Shown: positions 26,387-36,929, counted from the first letter of the stretch. The stretch: 64,000 nucleotides of DNA from an uncultured Lachnospiraceae bacterium (GCA_934401915.1 CAKRSV010000001.1:372001-436000); one strand, 5' to 3'. Notes: generated by a model from the sequence alone, not told the origin. Program-made: numbers and translations.

Positions 26387-28153
26387 ATGAAAATACAAAA
26401 ATATCTGGAACATCATTATCTGGTCTGCGACGGAGCCTTTGGAACCTACTACGCCGCAAAATACCAGACAGAGGAAATGCCGGAGCTTGCAAACATGGCT
26501 TTTCCCGACCGTGTCCGCGCGATCCACACAGAATATATCGAGGCGGGGGCAAGGCTGATCCGCACAAACACCTTTGCCTGCAACACTTCACTGCTCCATA
26601 AAAGCTGGGGGCGGGTGGAGGAAAACATAGCCGCCGCCATCGCGCTGGCACGCGAGAGCGCCGAGGGCACGGAGGTCTATATCGCCGGGGACATCGGTCC
26701 GATTCCCGCCGATGAGAATCACACGCCGGAAGAGATCCGGCAGGAATATGTCAAGATTGCGGAAGTATTCCTACAAAACGGCATCGATATTCTGCACTTC
26801 GAGACATTTTCCGACATTGACGCGCTTCTTCCGGCGATCGAGAGATGCCATGCGGCAGACGCTTTCATCAGCGTCAGCTTCTGCGTCAACCAGTTCGGCT
26901 ACAGTCTTGCCGGGCTGAGCGCCGCTCATCTGCTGCGGGACGCCGCTGCCCTTCCGGTGAACGCCATCGGACTTAACTGCGGCGTCGGTCCCGGTCATAT
27001 GCTGGGACTGCTGCAGGACATCGCTTTCCCGGAAGGAAAATATATGCTCGCGCTGGCAAACGCCGGCTATCCGGTTATGAGCCGGAACCGGCTGCTCTAC
27101 GGCAACACCCCTGCCTACTTTGCACAGAGGCTGTCCGATGCCGCTGCAATGGGTATCGACATCGTCGGAGGCTGCTGCGGGACCACACCGGAATTTATCC
27201 GGCAGACGGCGCAGAAGATGAACGAATTTCACCGCAAGCACCACAGGCATACCGCATCTGCCTCACAGACCGAACTTCCCCATGCACACAAAGGGTTTTT
27301 GTATGATGAAAACGGCTGCCGCAAGCAAAAGAAGCTGATCGCAGTTGAGCTGGCGCCACCCTTTGACGCCAACGATGAAAAGCTGCTGGAATCGGCTCAC
27401 GCGCTGATCGGCTCCGATGTCGACGTGCTCACCTTTCCGGATTCCCCTTCCGGCAGAACCCGTGTGGACTCCGTTCTGATGGCAGATAAGGTCCATAAAG
27501 AGACAGGACTTCCTGTCATGCCCCATATCTGCTGCCGCGACAAAAACACCGTGGCAATGCGCTCGCTTCTTATGGGTGCAAAGATCAATGACATCCACAA
27601 TCTTCTGATCATCACGGGAGATCCTCTGCCGACCATGGTGCGGCAGACAGTGAAGGCTGTCTTTAACTTTGATTCCGTGGGGCTTATGAAGATCGCGCAG
27701 GAGATGAACGAGGAGATCGTGAGGGAAAACCCATTCAGCTATGGCGGGGCTATCAATCAGGGACGGCGCAATCTCCCGGTTGAGATAGAGCGTGTGAAAA
27801 AGAAAATGGCTGCCGGTGCAGAATTTTTCCTGACACAGCCGGTCTTTAGCAAAGAGGACGCCGACCGTCTGCGCCAGATCAAGGAAGATACGGGCGCCTG
27901 CATCCTTTGTGGGATCATGCCGCTGATCAGCCGCAAGAACGCTCTTTTTATGCAAAACGAAATATCCGGCGTCAATATCCCGGAGGATATCATTGCGCGC
28001 TATCCGGAAAAGGGCAGCCGTGAGGAAGGCGAGGCAGTCGGTGTCGCCATCGCCAAAGACATCATCCGGCTGACGGAGGATTTCGCAGACGGCTACTATT
28101 TCTCTTTTCCCTTTAACCGCACCTATCTGCTCCGTGAAATCATGGAGCTCTGA
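26387..28153 (+). CDS. Bifunctional homocysteine S-methyltransferase / methylenetetrahydrofolate reductase
   Basis: This 588-residue fusion makes methionine: the C-terminal half reduces methylene-THF to methyl-THF, and the N-terminal half moves a methyl group to homocysteine. The N-terminal domain (about 1-285) has the zinc-binding cysteines in GLNCGVGP and GGCCGTTP. The C-terminal FAD-dependent MTHFR barrel (about 305-588) includes HICCRDKN, ITGDPLP and FFLTQPVF. The fusion is common in clostridia. A perfect consensus promoter precedes it and a terminator follows. Confidence 0.95.
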   Translation: MKIQKYLEHHYLVCDGAFGTYYAAKYQTEEMPELANMAFPDRVRAIHTEYIEAGARLIRTNTFACNTSLLHKSWGRVEENIAAAIALARESAEGTEVYIAGDIGPIPADENHTPEEIRQEYVKIAEVFLQNGIDILHFETFSDIDALLPAIERCHAADAFISVSFCVNQFGYSLAGLSAAHLLRDAAALPVNAIGLNCGVGPGHMLGLLQDIAFPEGKYMLALANAGYPVMSRNRLLYGNTPAYFAQRLSDAAAMGIDIVGGCCGTTPEFIRQTAQKMNEFHRKHHRHTASASQTELPHAHKGFLYDENGCRKQKKLIAVELAPPFDANDEKLLESAHALIGSDVDVLTFPDSPSGRTRVDSVLMADKVHKETGLPVMPHICCRDKNTVAMRSLLMGAKINDIHNLLIITGDPLPTMVRQTVKAVFNFDSVGLMKIAQEMNEEIVRENPFSYGGAINQGRRNLPVEIERVKKKMAAGAEFFLTQPVFSKEDADRLRQIKEDTGACILCGIMPLISRKNALFMQNEISGVNIPEDIIARYPEKGSREEGEAVGVAIAKDIIRLTEDFADGYYFSFPFNRTYLLREIMEL

Positions 28154-28162
28154 TATAAAATC

Positions 28163-28200
28163 TGCCCCCTGTCATTTTTTGTCAGACAGAGGGGCAATTT
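28163..28200. terminator. Convergent terminator between the MTHFR fusion and LDH genes
   Basis: TGCCCCCTGTC pairs with GACAG-A-GGGGCA (one bulge); it is followed by ATTTT on the plus strand and preceded by A/T-rich sequence for the minus strand. Confidence 0.65.
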
Positions 28201-28205
28201 TCACT

Positions 28206-29171
28206 CTATAAACTCTTGTGGATCTCCAGGATCCGGTCCGTATATTCCCGGATAACTTTTGTGGATTCCTTGAATCTGGAAAGTTCACCGGGCGTCATAT
28301 GAATCTCCAGCACATCGGATGCCCCATAACGGTTCAGTACGGTAGGCACACCGGCATACACGTCTTTTTCTCCATATTCGCCCTCAAGAAGAGTGGAAAC
28401 AGGGATGATGCGGTTTTCATCGTTCAGGATTGCCTTGATGATTCCCGCGCAGGCGGTCGCAATGCCGTAGTAGGTCGTCCCCTTCCGGTTCAGGATTTCC
28501 CATCCTTCCTGCGTCGTCTTATAGACCAGTTCGTCCAGATCCACGTCTCCGACCAGCTCCTTATTATCTGCGATCACATCGTAAAAAGGTTTGCCTGCCA
28601 CTGTGACGGTAGACCACGGAACCATCTGGGAGTCTCCATGCTCACCCATGGAATAGGCATGAACGCTCCTCGGATCAACCTTGGCGATCTGCGCGATCAT
28701 ATTCTGCAGTCTCGCCGAGTCGATCGCTGTTCCGGTTCCGATCACCTGATTCTTCGGCAGTCCGGACAGGAACTGTACATAGTGGGTTATGATATCCACC
28801 GGGTTCGATATTACCAGAAAAATACCGTCAAATCCGCTCTCCATAATCGGATCCACGATCGACTTGCAGATCTTTGCACTCAGCTCCAGCGTGTCCAGTC
28901 TGGTCTGTCCCTGTTTCGGCGGCGCGCCTGCCGTGATGACAATGATATCCACATCTCCACAGTCTTTGTAGTCACCCGTCCTGACCTTCACATTCTTGTT
29001 CAGGTACTCGATCGTATCCTGCAGATCGAGCATCTCTCCGTATGCCCGCTCCTTGTTGATGTCGATCATGATCACTTCGTCACAGATTCCCTGCGTGATC
29101 AGGCTGAACGCAGTCGTTGAACCTACCAGTCCGCATCCTACGATTGCTACTTTTCTCTTCGAAATTTTCAT
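28206..29171 (-). CDS. L-lactate/2-hydroxyacid dehydrogenase family (LDH/MDH fold)
   Basis: This 321-residue NAD-dependent enzyme interconverts a 2-oxoacid and L-2-hydroxyacid, probably in fermentation. Rossmann motif GCGLVGS (12-18) and NAD-specific D37 are present. Catalytic residues are visible as R91 (RLD loop), D151 and R154 (IDSAR) and H178 (GEHGDS). The specificity loop reads APPKQGQTR, so by alignment with GANQKPGETR-type LDHs the pyruvate-specific Gln102 is replaced by Pro. Lactate is therefore not certain. ATG at 29171 follows GGGAGG; the frame is open to 29186. Confidence 0.9.
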   Translation of the reverse strand: MKISKRKVAIVGCGLVGSTTAFSLITQGICDEVIMIDINKERAYGEMLDLQDTIEYLNKNVKVRTGDYKDCGDVDIIVITAGAPPKQGQTRLDTLELSAKICKSIVDPIMESGFDGIFLVISNPVDIITHYVQFLSGLPKNQVIGTGTAIDSARLQNMIAQIAKVDPRSVHAYSMGEHGDSQMVPWSTVTVAGKPFYDVIADNKELVGDVDLDELVYKTTQEGWEILNRKGTTYYGIATACAGIIKAILNDENRIIPVSTLLEGEYGEKDVYAGVPTVLNRYGASDVLEIHMTPGELSRFKESTKVIREYTDRILEIHKSL

Positions 29172-29216
29172 ATTTATGCCTCCCATCCGTCGCTGTTGCA
29201 GACCATTTCATAACGC

Positions 29217-29250
29217 AAAAAAGCGAAAGCACCTTTTGGGCACCTTCGCT
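29217..29250 (-). terminator. Terminator downstream of the giant surface protein gene
   Basis: A 12-bp stem AGCGAAGGTGCC/GGTGCTTTCGCT (with wobble pairs) and a TTTTTT tract on the minus strand. Confidence 0.75.
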
Positions 29251-29303
29251 CTTTTCACTCATTATAGGAAAAACGGTGTCATTCGTCAAGAATATTCTTT
29301 CCG

Positions 29304-32300
29304 CTATCTCCTATAAATATTCCTTCCTGTTATGTTAAAGCTCATCTTCAGGCTTCCACCGTACAGCGGACCAGCTCCACTGACCGTCACCGTTCCCTTA
29401 TTCTTTCCGGCTGTCATGTTCACGCCATAAACCAGACGATAGTCCCTATCCTGCGTCAGCTTCGTGAATCGGTAGTCTCCATCTGCTTTTGTCAGTTCCT
29501 CTTCACTGAGAACGGTCTTGCTCTTCCTTGCCTTCTTTATCGCGTTCTTGTCCGCGCTGTAGTAGACCACCATCGCTGGCTTCACCTGTTTTCCGGTATA
29601 GACTGTCTGCTGTTCATCCACTACGATATACAGATTGGCGGCAGAAAGCACGGTCTTTCCGATTTGCAGAGGCAGTATGATCTTCTCTCCGCTGTAGCTT
29701 CCCTTAGGCGTGAGCACTATTCGAGGAGTTTCCTCGATCGGGATCGTTTCACGGCTTCCGGTTTCTTCCACCTTCTTCAGATACGCCTCAAAAGCCGCCT
29801 GATCGTTGCTCATGTACTCGATCGCATAGTCGGTATTGTTTTTGAGTGTCGCCTTTCCTTCCTTCACTGTTACTTTCGGTTTGTAGAGGTACTCCTGTTT
29901 CTTCTTGGCGTCATAGGCGACTCCTGCGATCCCGATCTCCACCAGCCCATCTTCGTACTTCTGTTTCAGATCAGACTGCGTAATGCGGTAATTCAGGATC
30001 AGCGTTCCTTCAAAGTTTCCTTTTCCTTTTACGGTTACCTTTGGAACCTTTGCCTTGCTGTCCGGCTCTGTCGCCGTCACCGTCTTGTTATTCGCATAGG
30101 CGATGGTATAATCGACTCCCTCTGTCAGGGTCTTCCCCTGATAGGTGAACGCGATCTGTCCATCCGGCTTAGCGCCGCCCTTGCAGTACGCCGCCGTCAG
30201 GCTCTCTGCCTTTATCGCCTCCGACTTCTGCACATTTTCATCGTTCAGATTCACTTTCGTAATCTTAAAGGTCTTGACTACCTTTCCGGTCAGCCCTGCC
30301 TCCGGACGCATGGTGAAGGTCATCTCTGCCTTACCTGCCTTGCTATTATTCCGGTAGGTGATCCGGTAATCGACTCCGTAGACCAGTTCTCTTTCGTCTG
30401 CTTTTCCCTCATTATAGACCAGCACCGCCTTATTCTGCGTGATCGGGCTTCCCGTGTAGGTCATGCTCTCCTTAAGCGTTCCCTCCTTCACCGTCACATT
30501 CTTGGCAGAAACAGCCGTTCCTGTGATCGTGAAGGTCGTGCTCTTCGTGCCTGCATATGCGCCGATTCCGCTGATCGTCAGTGTTGCCTTTCCTGTCCGG
30601 TCGTTGCCGTTGTAAGATGCAGTATAATCCTGTCCATACACAAGGCTGCGTCCGCCTGCTCTGACGGTATAGCAGTCTTTTGCATCGACCGACATGGTTC
30701 CCCTTGTTCCATATTTATCCACAATCGGATAATATACGGTGTTCTTTCCTTCCTTAACTATCTCCGCAGGCTGCAAAACCACGCCGCCCGCTGTATAACT
30801 CACCTTGCTCTGGTTCTTTCCAAGGGAGATCTTCGCGTTCTTGATAAGATAGCTGGAATTCTCCTTCACCTCAATATCCTGGGTTAATGTTCCACAGTAA
30901 TTGCCTGTTCCCTTGACTTCCAGCACGTAGCTGCCGCTCTCTCCCTTAGGGATGATGGGATTTCCGCTCTTATCCTCTAAAGCCGCCGATTCTCCCTTTC
31001 TCGTCAGAGTGACTGTAAAGTCTGTCTTTGCCTTCAATCCTTTCTTGCGGTATTTCACCGATCCAAAAGGTTTCTGGTCGCTCTTCTTATTGACGACATT
31101 CTGATCTTTGCAGGTGAGAACCGTATTCTCCGGCGTCAGCTCTGCCGGAAGGATCACAAAGTTTACAAACAGATTTCCACTGTAATTTCCCTTTCCGGTA
31201 ATCTTCGCATAGGGAAGGTCTGCCCTGAAAGTGGAACCCTCCGCCTGTTCTGCCTCGGCGGGCGTCGCTCCGCTTCCGCTTCCTCCGACGCTGTCCTCCT
31301 CTGTTTTCCTGGAGGCGTTCTTATTATTCTGATAGGAAACCGTATAATCTTTTCCTGCCTTGAGCTGTACATCCCCATCATAGACGGTCATTGTCGGTTT
31401 CAGAGGACTTCCCGTATAGGTGAGCGTCGGGATTGTCCGGACATACATGGTTTCCTGATCTCCCTGCGCTGATCCCGTCTTTTCAAGCCATCCGGCATAC
31501 AACGTCATGTCGCTGCTCACAGCATCCTGTGCAAAATTCCAGGTCTTCGTACGCTCTCTGTCTGTGTACCACCCTTCAAAGCGGTATCCGCTTTCTTCCG
31601 GCGTCTTCGGTTCCTCGATCAGACTTCCTGCCTTGATATCCGTATAAGGATTGATGAAACCTCCGTGCCCCATCAGGTCAAAGGAAACCGTATAGCGCAG
31701 CAACTCTTCCGTGATACGCAGAACCCCTTCCTGATAGTAGATCAAATAGTTCCTGTCTGCCTCGGCGCTGGATGGTATGATCTGGTATTCCCCTTCGTTC
31801 GTTGTTGTTACGGCACTGCAATATAAAAATGGCTCTTTAATCAGTTTATCTTCCCCGATCAGACCGGTTACCGTATATGTATATTTTTGTGGAAGCTCAT
31901 CTCCCGGAGCAAGCTGTACATCGTTGGCACGGATCAGCACGCGCGCTTTCTCAATCTCAAATGGAAGCTCCAGACTTCCCTCATAGTCCACGCCGACAGC
32001 CGTCACAGTCAGCTTATATCTTCCTGCCTGAGTCGGTGCTTCCTTTGTCTGCCCGTAAGAAGTTCCATCCATCAGGGTTCCACTGTAGGAAATATCTATC
32101 TCCAGCTTGTCGGTGATGTCTTCTTTCCATGTGTTTTCCACCCGGACATCTCCCCGGTAAGCGTAGGCTGCGCCGTTATATACCTGATTCGGCGCGTTGA
32201 TGTCAAGTATCTTCGTCTCTCCCTTTGCCGTGAGATCCGGAACCGCCTTCTTCTTTGCCTTCTCTGTCCGATTTCCAGCGCGATCCTGCGCGGCATACCA

Positions 32301-35300
32301 CAGGCTATAGCTTCGGTTTGGCTTTAGTCCGCTTACGGTAAAGTGCGATACCCCCGCGCTTAATTCAGCCGTTCCGACGCCTTCCCCTGCGGCAAACAGC
32401 ACTTCTGCCTTGTCCGCATCATTATCCGGCAGTTCTCCGTTGTTGAGCACTACCTGGTAATAGAGCGTACAGTCCTCCGACACATCGACTACATATTCGA
32501 TACTGCTCTCTGTGCAGACGCCCCCGGTCTTCCATGCGTTCTCCGGATCGATCTCCGGCGCTTTCCGGTCGATCACCACGCCTTCGGTACAGATGTATCC
32601 GCTGGCATTTTGGGCGTTATCATATGCGATCGCATAGATCACATATCTCTTCTCATCACTCAGCCCGGTCAGCCGTACCTTATCCTTTTCCGTCGTTGAA
32701 ACCTTTGTAAAGTCCAGCTGATCCAGCTCGCTGTCTGTCTTTACACGATAATTTTCCATCGATTCCGGAATTTCTTCGATGTAATAATAGTAGGTTCCCA
32801 CACCACTGGTAACATCGTCTGCCTTGATATAAACATCCACGGTGTCATCCCGGAAAAATGCACCGAAAGTAAAGTCGCTGAGCAGTGTCTTCCACCAGCT
32901 TCCTTTGATCTCAATACCACCCTTTTCAAAGGACGGCTGATCCGCATCGACCTTTACCCTCACCTGCTTCCTTGCAGAGACGCCGCCGGTAGCCTGATCC
33001 TTCAGATAGTAGGAGATAATCGTTCCTTCCTGACTCTCACTGCTCTTATTATATGTAAAGTAGTCCTCATAGCTGCCATCTGCTGTCTCACAGATCTGAT
33101 AACCCTCCGGCGCATAGAGCATAACCCCTTTTGTCCAGAGGTTTGTATCTGTCAGAAGAGAACCGCTCATTCTTTTCAGCACTGCCTCTGCTGTGATCTC
33201 CTGATTCACGATACAATACCGGATCACAAGCTCTCCGCCGTAATTTCCGATTCCTTTTATCGTGACGCACGCTTCTTTTCCATCCTCCGTCACTCCATCG
33301 TTATTCTGATAGCTCTCCTCGAGGATCTGAAAATCTTCTCCGGGGTTCAGATATGTGGACGCCTCTGCTCCCTTCGGATATACAAGGATGTCCTTTGCCT
33401 GTAATCTGGCAGGCTCCCCCGTATAGAGCTGATCCGCTACCGGCTTATAAAGACAATCTGCAAGATCGCATCTAAAGGATACCGTTGCCTTCTCACTCTC
33501 GACGGTGTAGCCGTCACAGGTAACTTCACAATAGTAGACGGCTTCTGTTCCGATCTCCTGTCCCGGTACTTTCAAAGCTGCCTTTGTCGCCCCTTCGACA
33601 GCCTCGCTGTTCTCTTCTCCCTTGCGATACCACTGATAGGACACGCCTTCCTGCGTATCGGTACCTACTGTAAGCTCTACCGACTTTCCGCTAAATGCCT
33701 CTACGCTCTGCGGCTGCTCTGTGATCGCAACCGGGATCTTCTGTACTTTTACGTTGTAGATAGATGTCGCATCCAGTCTGTCATCCCGGATCCAGCTATT
33801 ATCCTCGATGGAACGGAACGCAAATCCCTCCTGAAGCAGATCCCCCACCCGGTTTCCTCCCCGAGTAATGCAGATACTGCCTCCTTCTCCCGTTCCTGTA
33901 TAAGTCCCTCCACAGAGCTTCACTTCCCCCGAATAGATTGCCAACCGCTGCGAGAAGGTTCCATTCAGGATGGTCAGCTTACCGCCATCGACCCCAACCG
34001 ATCCCTTCGGCACCTGCGTGCCGTCTATCTCGGTGTCGCCACCGATCGCCCGAAGACTATAGCCATAAAAAGTTTTGTCATCACATGATAAAATCACGCT
34101 CTTCTCGACCTTGAGCCGTCCTCCTGATACCGTTATCAGATCAGGTTTATCAGATCCAAGCGCCGTTCCGTTTTGCAACGTAATATCTGCCGTTCCAGAT
34201 ACTTTCAGCAAGGATCCATTTCCGTTATGGTAACTGTGTCCACCCAGATCCAGTACAACCGTTCCCGCAGCGAGCTCCAGTGCCGGCGCCTCCTGCAGTT
34301 CCTGATCCTGATATAACCAGATCACTACCGTATCGTCAGCCGTCAGCGTTTTCACCCTGTCACACAGTTCTTCCCATGTCGGGAAATAGGTCTGCTGCTT
34401 TCCTGCCGTGATCTCCGCACAGAACTGCATTCCACATTTCTTACATTTACCGTTTTTATCTGCCGATTTGTGTTCGCAGACAGTCTTTGTATTACAGTAT
34501 TTACAGAACCCGCTGTCGTTCGCATGCTTGGAGCACTTGACCGGCGTCATCCTTCCTGTAAAGTTCTCCCCATCGATCTGCGCTCTGGTGTAGAGCTTCC
34601 CGTTCTGTGGATTTTTAACTGCGTAGCCATCCGGAAAAGCCTCGGTGCGTTTTCCACCCTCATGGCTGATCAACGAACCAATCGTACCACCCGTGATCAC
34701 CGGAGCTATACCTTTCCAACTTACCTCCTCGACGGATCCCGAAGAGATAAAAATCTGCCCACTATAGTAATTCTTCGTCAGACACTGGATAGCAGCTCCT
34801 TCTATCCATAATTGACTGGTACCGTCTCCCGCATAAACCGTCCCCTGCACAGAGACATCCTTACACAGCGTCAGCTCTTTGTCCATCTGCTGCACTATAT
34901 TACCCTTCACCTGGCCGCCTTTCGCGGAGGACATTACTTTTCCCTTACCGATTATCTGTAAGTATGATTTTTCCACGGTCAAAGTCTTGCCATTTAAGTC
35001 AAAGGTGACTTCTGTGCCGTCAAATGAAATATCCTCTTTCTGTGCGCAATCCTTCAACAAAGTCAGCGTCACGCTGCCGTCTACAGCCTGAGCCGCATCC
35101 TCCAAGGTAAAGTAATTTGTCACCTCACCATCCTTCGTAAGGCTTACTACACATTTTGTTACATCCGTCACAGCCTTCGCCGTGATGATCATATCGTCTG
35201 TGATATGCTCCCTCGGAATCGTCAGCATACCGCTCTCTGCGTTATAAATATAATCTGCCGGCGCAAGCGTATCTCCGCCTACTTCAACCGTAATATCGCT

Positions 35301-36725
35301 CTTGGTGAGCAGATAATCTTTCTCCGGTGTCAGCGTGCAGATATAGTCCTCCGATCCGTCTTCACTGAGCTTAAAAGCCGTCTCTCCATCGGTTGTCACG
35401 TGTTCCATGTGAAAAGTAACCGCCCGCATCTCATAAGTATAACGGTTAAACGTCATATTTCCTGTAATTTCTGCCTTGTCAGTCTGTGTATACCGCGTTC
35501 CGCTCTCCGACTCAATCCAGGTGTAAGGAGTTTCTTCCTCCAGATAGGGAAACCCGCTGGCCGCATCCCACTCTGTCCCGGCATAAGCCGTTCCCGATGC
35601 GATATCCTCGGGCAGTACATAGCGCGCTGCCACCTCCTCGTCATCCACCTTCATCGTGATCTTGTACGCTGCATTGCCTTGACTGTTAACCTCTCTCGCA
35701 TCACAGAGATAATACACGGTCTTACTGGGATATCCGCTAGAAGTTGAAAACGCACTTCCTCCTATATACGTTACCGTAGGAGGTATAACGATCGACTCAA
35801 TCCGGCTGGTCCTGAACGCATTATCTCCTATCTTCACCAGTCCCATGGGAAGCTGTACACTGGGTATTTCCGAAGCCGTGAAAGCTCCCTCCCCGATGCT
35901 CTTTAATCCCTCGGGAAAATTCATCTGCGTAACCGATGACCCATAAAACGCTCTGTCTCCGATCCATTCAAGTTTTGATTTCCCATCTCTCGTCTCAACC
36001 TCAACCGTCGTGAGATTCCCATTAAACAGTGATCCATTATTAAAATTATAAAAGGCACTTCCTCCGATCCCGGTAACGCCATACTTAATCAGCAGCTTTC
36101 TGATGGATACGTTCGTTCCGTCTATCCAGGGTCTGCTTTTATCTCTTTGTGCATAACCAGCCATTGCACCTTCGCCGCTGATGACCAGCAGATCGCCGGT
36201 TCCATCCGCGTCGGTATCATAGATGGTATAGATACATTCACCCGTCTCGCCCGTGGAGATCTGCGTGCCGTACTCGTCGGAGAGTGCTGCCCGCTCCCCC
36301 TCTGTCGTTTCTTTTCCGTCCGTTTCTTCTCCGGGCGCCTTATCGGGATTTTCTTCTGTCTCGCCTGCTTCTTCGTCCGGTATCTCTTCCGGGGCATCTT
36401 CATCCGGATTGTCGGGATTTTCCGCCCCTGCGGATTCCTCTTTTCCGTCCGCATCCCCGGCTTCCGGCTGTTCTTCGTCCTTTCCCGGCTGTTCGTTCTC
36501 CGGCTCCTCGATTTCCGTATCGATCTCCTGCTGCTCCGGCACATCCATGATCGTACGCACAGACACTTCATCCGGCGTGTTCACGGTAAGATTCTCTGTC
36601 TCTTCCTGCTGCTTCGTCTGCGCTGCTGCCTGCAATGTCGTTACGTCCACCGTACCTGTAAGCATAGAGGCTGTCAGTGCAACTACTAACAGCCTCTTTC
36701 CAAACATTCCCCTTGTTCTCTTCAT
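29304..36725 (-). CDS. Giant secreted repeat protein (LRR, Ig-like, InlB-type and gap-filling repeats), 2,473 aa
   Basis: A signal peptide is visible at residues 1-33. Next comes an acidic E/P/D-rich linker (about 35-150), then BspA-type leucine-rich repeats (about 180-370, e.g. IGEGAFTAS, IGDNAFRTS). A Cys motif cluster (about 720-765) contains CKYC, CKKC and further His/Cys. An Ig-like module lies near 1000-1085 (SYQWYRKG). Around 1675-1750 is an InlB-like B-repeat (GYRFEGWYTD). Many repeats of about 70-90 residues of the YTGSPLKP...DYTVSYQNN...GNYSGNL type occupy the C-terminal third. No LPXTG, S-layer or choline-binding anchor is visible at the C-terminus (ITGRNIYRR). Likely an adhesin or mucin/glycan-binding surface protein. 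It follows the GH127 gene on the same strand but has its own 204-bp upstream region. Confidence 0.88.
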   Translation of the reverse strand: MKRTRGMFGKRLLVVALTASMLTGTVDVTTLQAAAQTKQQEETENLTVNTPDEVSVRTIMDVPEQQEIDTEIEEPENEQPGKDEEQPEAGDADGKEESAGAENPDNPDEDAPEEIPDEEAGETEENPDKAPGEETDGKETTEGERAALSDEYGTQISTGETGECIYTIYDTDADGTGDLLVISGEGAMAGYAQRDKSRPWIDGTNVSIRKLLIKYGVTGIGGSAFYNFNNGSLFNGNLTTVEVETRDGKSKLEWIGDRAFYGSSVTQMNFPEGLKSIGEGAFTASEIPSVQLPMGLVKIGDNAFRTSRIESIVIPPTVTYIGGSAFSTSSGYPSKTVYYLCDAREVNSQGNAAYKITMKVDDEEVAARYVLPEDIASGTAYAGTEWDAASGFPYLEEETPYTWIESESGTRYTQTDKAEITGNMTFNRYTYEMRAVTFHMEHVTTDGETAFKLSEDGSEDYICTLTPEKDYLLTKSDITVEVGGDTLAPADYIYNAESGMLTIPREHITDDMIITAKAVTDVTKCVVSLTKDGEVTNYFTLEDAAQAVDGSVTLTLLKDCAQKEDISFDGTEVTFDLNGKTLTVEKSYLQIIGKGKVMSSAKGGQVKGNIVQQMDKELTLCKDVSVQGTVYAGDGTSQLWIEGAAIQCLTKNYYSGQIFISSGSVEEVSWKGIAPVITGGTIGSLISHEGGKRTEAFPDGYAVKNPQNGKLYTRAQIDGENFTGRMTPVKCSKHANDSGFCKYCNTKTVCEHKSADKNGKCKKCGMQFCAEITAGKQQTYFPTWEELCDRVKTLTADDTVVIWLYQDQELQEAPALELAAGTVVLDLGGHSYHNGNGSLLKVSGTADITLQNGTALGSDKPDLITVSGGRLKVEKSVILSCDDKTFYGYSLRAIGGDTEIDGTQVPKGSVGVDGGKLTILNGTFSQRLAIYSGEVKLCGGTYTGTGEGGSICITRGGNRVGDLLQEGFAFRSIEDNSWIRDDRLDATSIYNVKVQKIPVAITEQPQSVEAFSGKSVELTVGTDTQEGVSYQWYRKGEENSEAVEGATKAALKVPGQEIGTEAVYYCEVTCDGYTVESEKATVSFRCDLADCLYKPVADQLYTGEPARLQAKDILVYPKGAEASTYLNPGEDFQILEESYQNNDGVTEDGKEACVTIKGIGNYGGELVIRYCIVNQEITAEAVLKRMSGSLLTDTNLWTKGVMLYAPEGYQICETADGSYEDYFTYNKSSESQEGTIISYYLKDQATGGVSARKQVRVKVDADQPSFEKGGIEIKGSWWKTLLSDFTFGAFFRDDTVDVYIKADDVTSGVGTYYYYIEEIPESMENYRVKTDSELDQLDFTKVSTTEKDKVRLTGLSDEKRYVIYAIAYDNAQNASGYICTEGVVIDRKAPEIDPENAWKTGGVCTESSIEYVVDVSEDCTLYYQVVLNNGELPDNDADKAEVLFAAGEGVGTAELSAGVSHFTVSGLKPNRSYSLWYAAQDRAGNRTEKAKKKAVPDLTAKGETKILDINAPNQVYNGAAYAYRGDVRVENTWKEDITDKLEIDISYSGTLMDGTSYGQTKEAPTQAGRYKLTVTAVGVDYEGSLELPFEIEKARVLIRANDVQLAPGDELPQKYTYTVTGLIGEDKLIKEPFLYCSAVTTTNEGEYQIIPSSAEADRNYLIYYQEGVLRITEELLRYTVSFDLMGHGGFINPYTDIKAGSLIEEPKTPEESGYRFEGWYTDRERTKTWNFAQDAVSSDMTLYAGWLEKTGSAQGDQETMYVRTIPTLTYTGSPLKPTMTVYDGDVQLKAGKDYTVSYQNNKNASRKTEEDSVGGSGSGATPAEAEQAEGSTFRADLPYAKITGKGNYSGNLFVNFVILPAELTPENTVLTCKDQNVVNKKSDQKPFGSVKYRKKGLKAKTDFTVTLTRKGESAALEDKSGNPIIPKGESGSYVLEVKGTGNYCGTLTQDIEVKENSSYLIKNAKISLGKNQSKVSYTAGGVVLQPAEIVKEGKNTVYYPIVDKYGTRGTMSVDAKDCYTVRAGGRSLVYGQDYTASYNGNDRTGKATLTISGIGAYAGTKSTTFTITGTAVSAKNVTVKEGTLKESMTYTGSPITQNKAVLVYNEGKADERELVYGVDYRITYRNNSKAGKAEMTFTMRPEAGLTGKVVKTFKITKVNLNDENVQKSEAIKAESLTAAYCKGGAKPDGQIAFTYQGKTLTEGVDYTIAYANNKTVTATEPDSKAKVPKVTVKGKGNFEGTLILNYRITQSDLKQKYEDGLVEIGIAGVAYDAKKKQEYLYKPKVTVKEGKATLKNNTDYAIEYMSNDQAAFEAYLKKVEETGSRETIPIEETPRIVLTPKGSYSGEKIILPLQIGKTVLSAANLYIVVDEQQTVYTGKQVKPAMVVYYSADKNAIKKARKSKTVLSEEELTKADGDYRFTKLTQDRDYRLVYGVNMTAGKNKGTVTVSGAGPLYGGSLKMSFNITGRNIYRR

Positions 36726-36748
36726 TCCCGGTCTCCTTTTACTTGTCT

Positions 36749-36782
36749 GATATCATGGGGCATAATTTACCTGCCCGATATC
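36749..36782. repeat. Inverted repeat in the leader of the giant protein gene
   Basis: GATATC-ATG-GGGC (36749-36761) pairs with GCCC-GATATC (36773-36782), 24 bp upstream of the start codon. It could be a leader hairpin or an operator. A TTGTTT-17-TACACT promoter candidate lies about 30-60 bp further upstream. Confidence 0.4.
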
Positions 36783-36929
36783 ATCCCCTGCAATTCCACA
36801 TGGCTATAGATATATTAAGTGTACAATAGATCGTTGTAGGAAACAAGCGCATTTTCTATTTCCACATGCTATTTCAAAGACCAGTCTTTTACAAAACGGC
36901 TTCCGGACACTTTTGCAGATTACAGAAAA

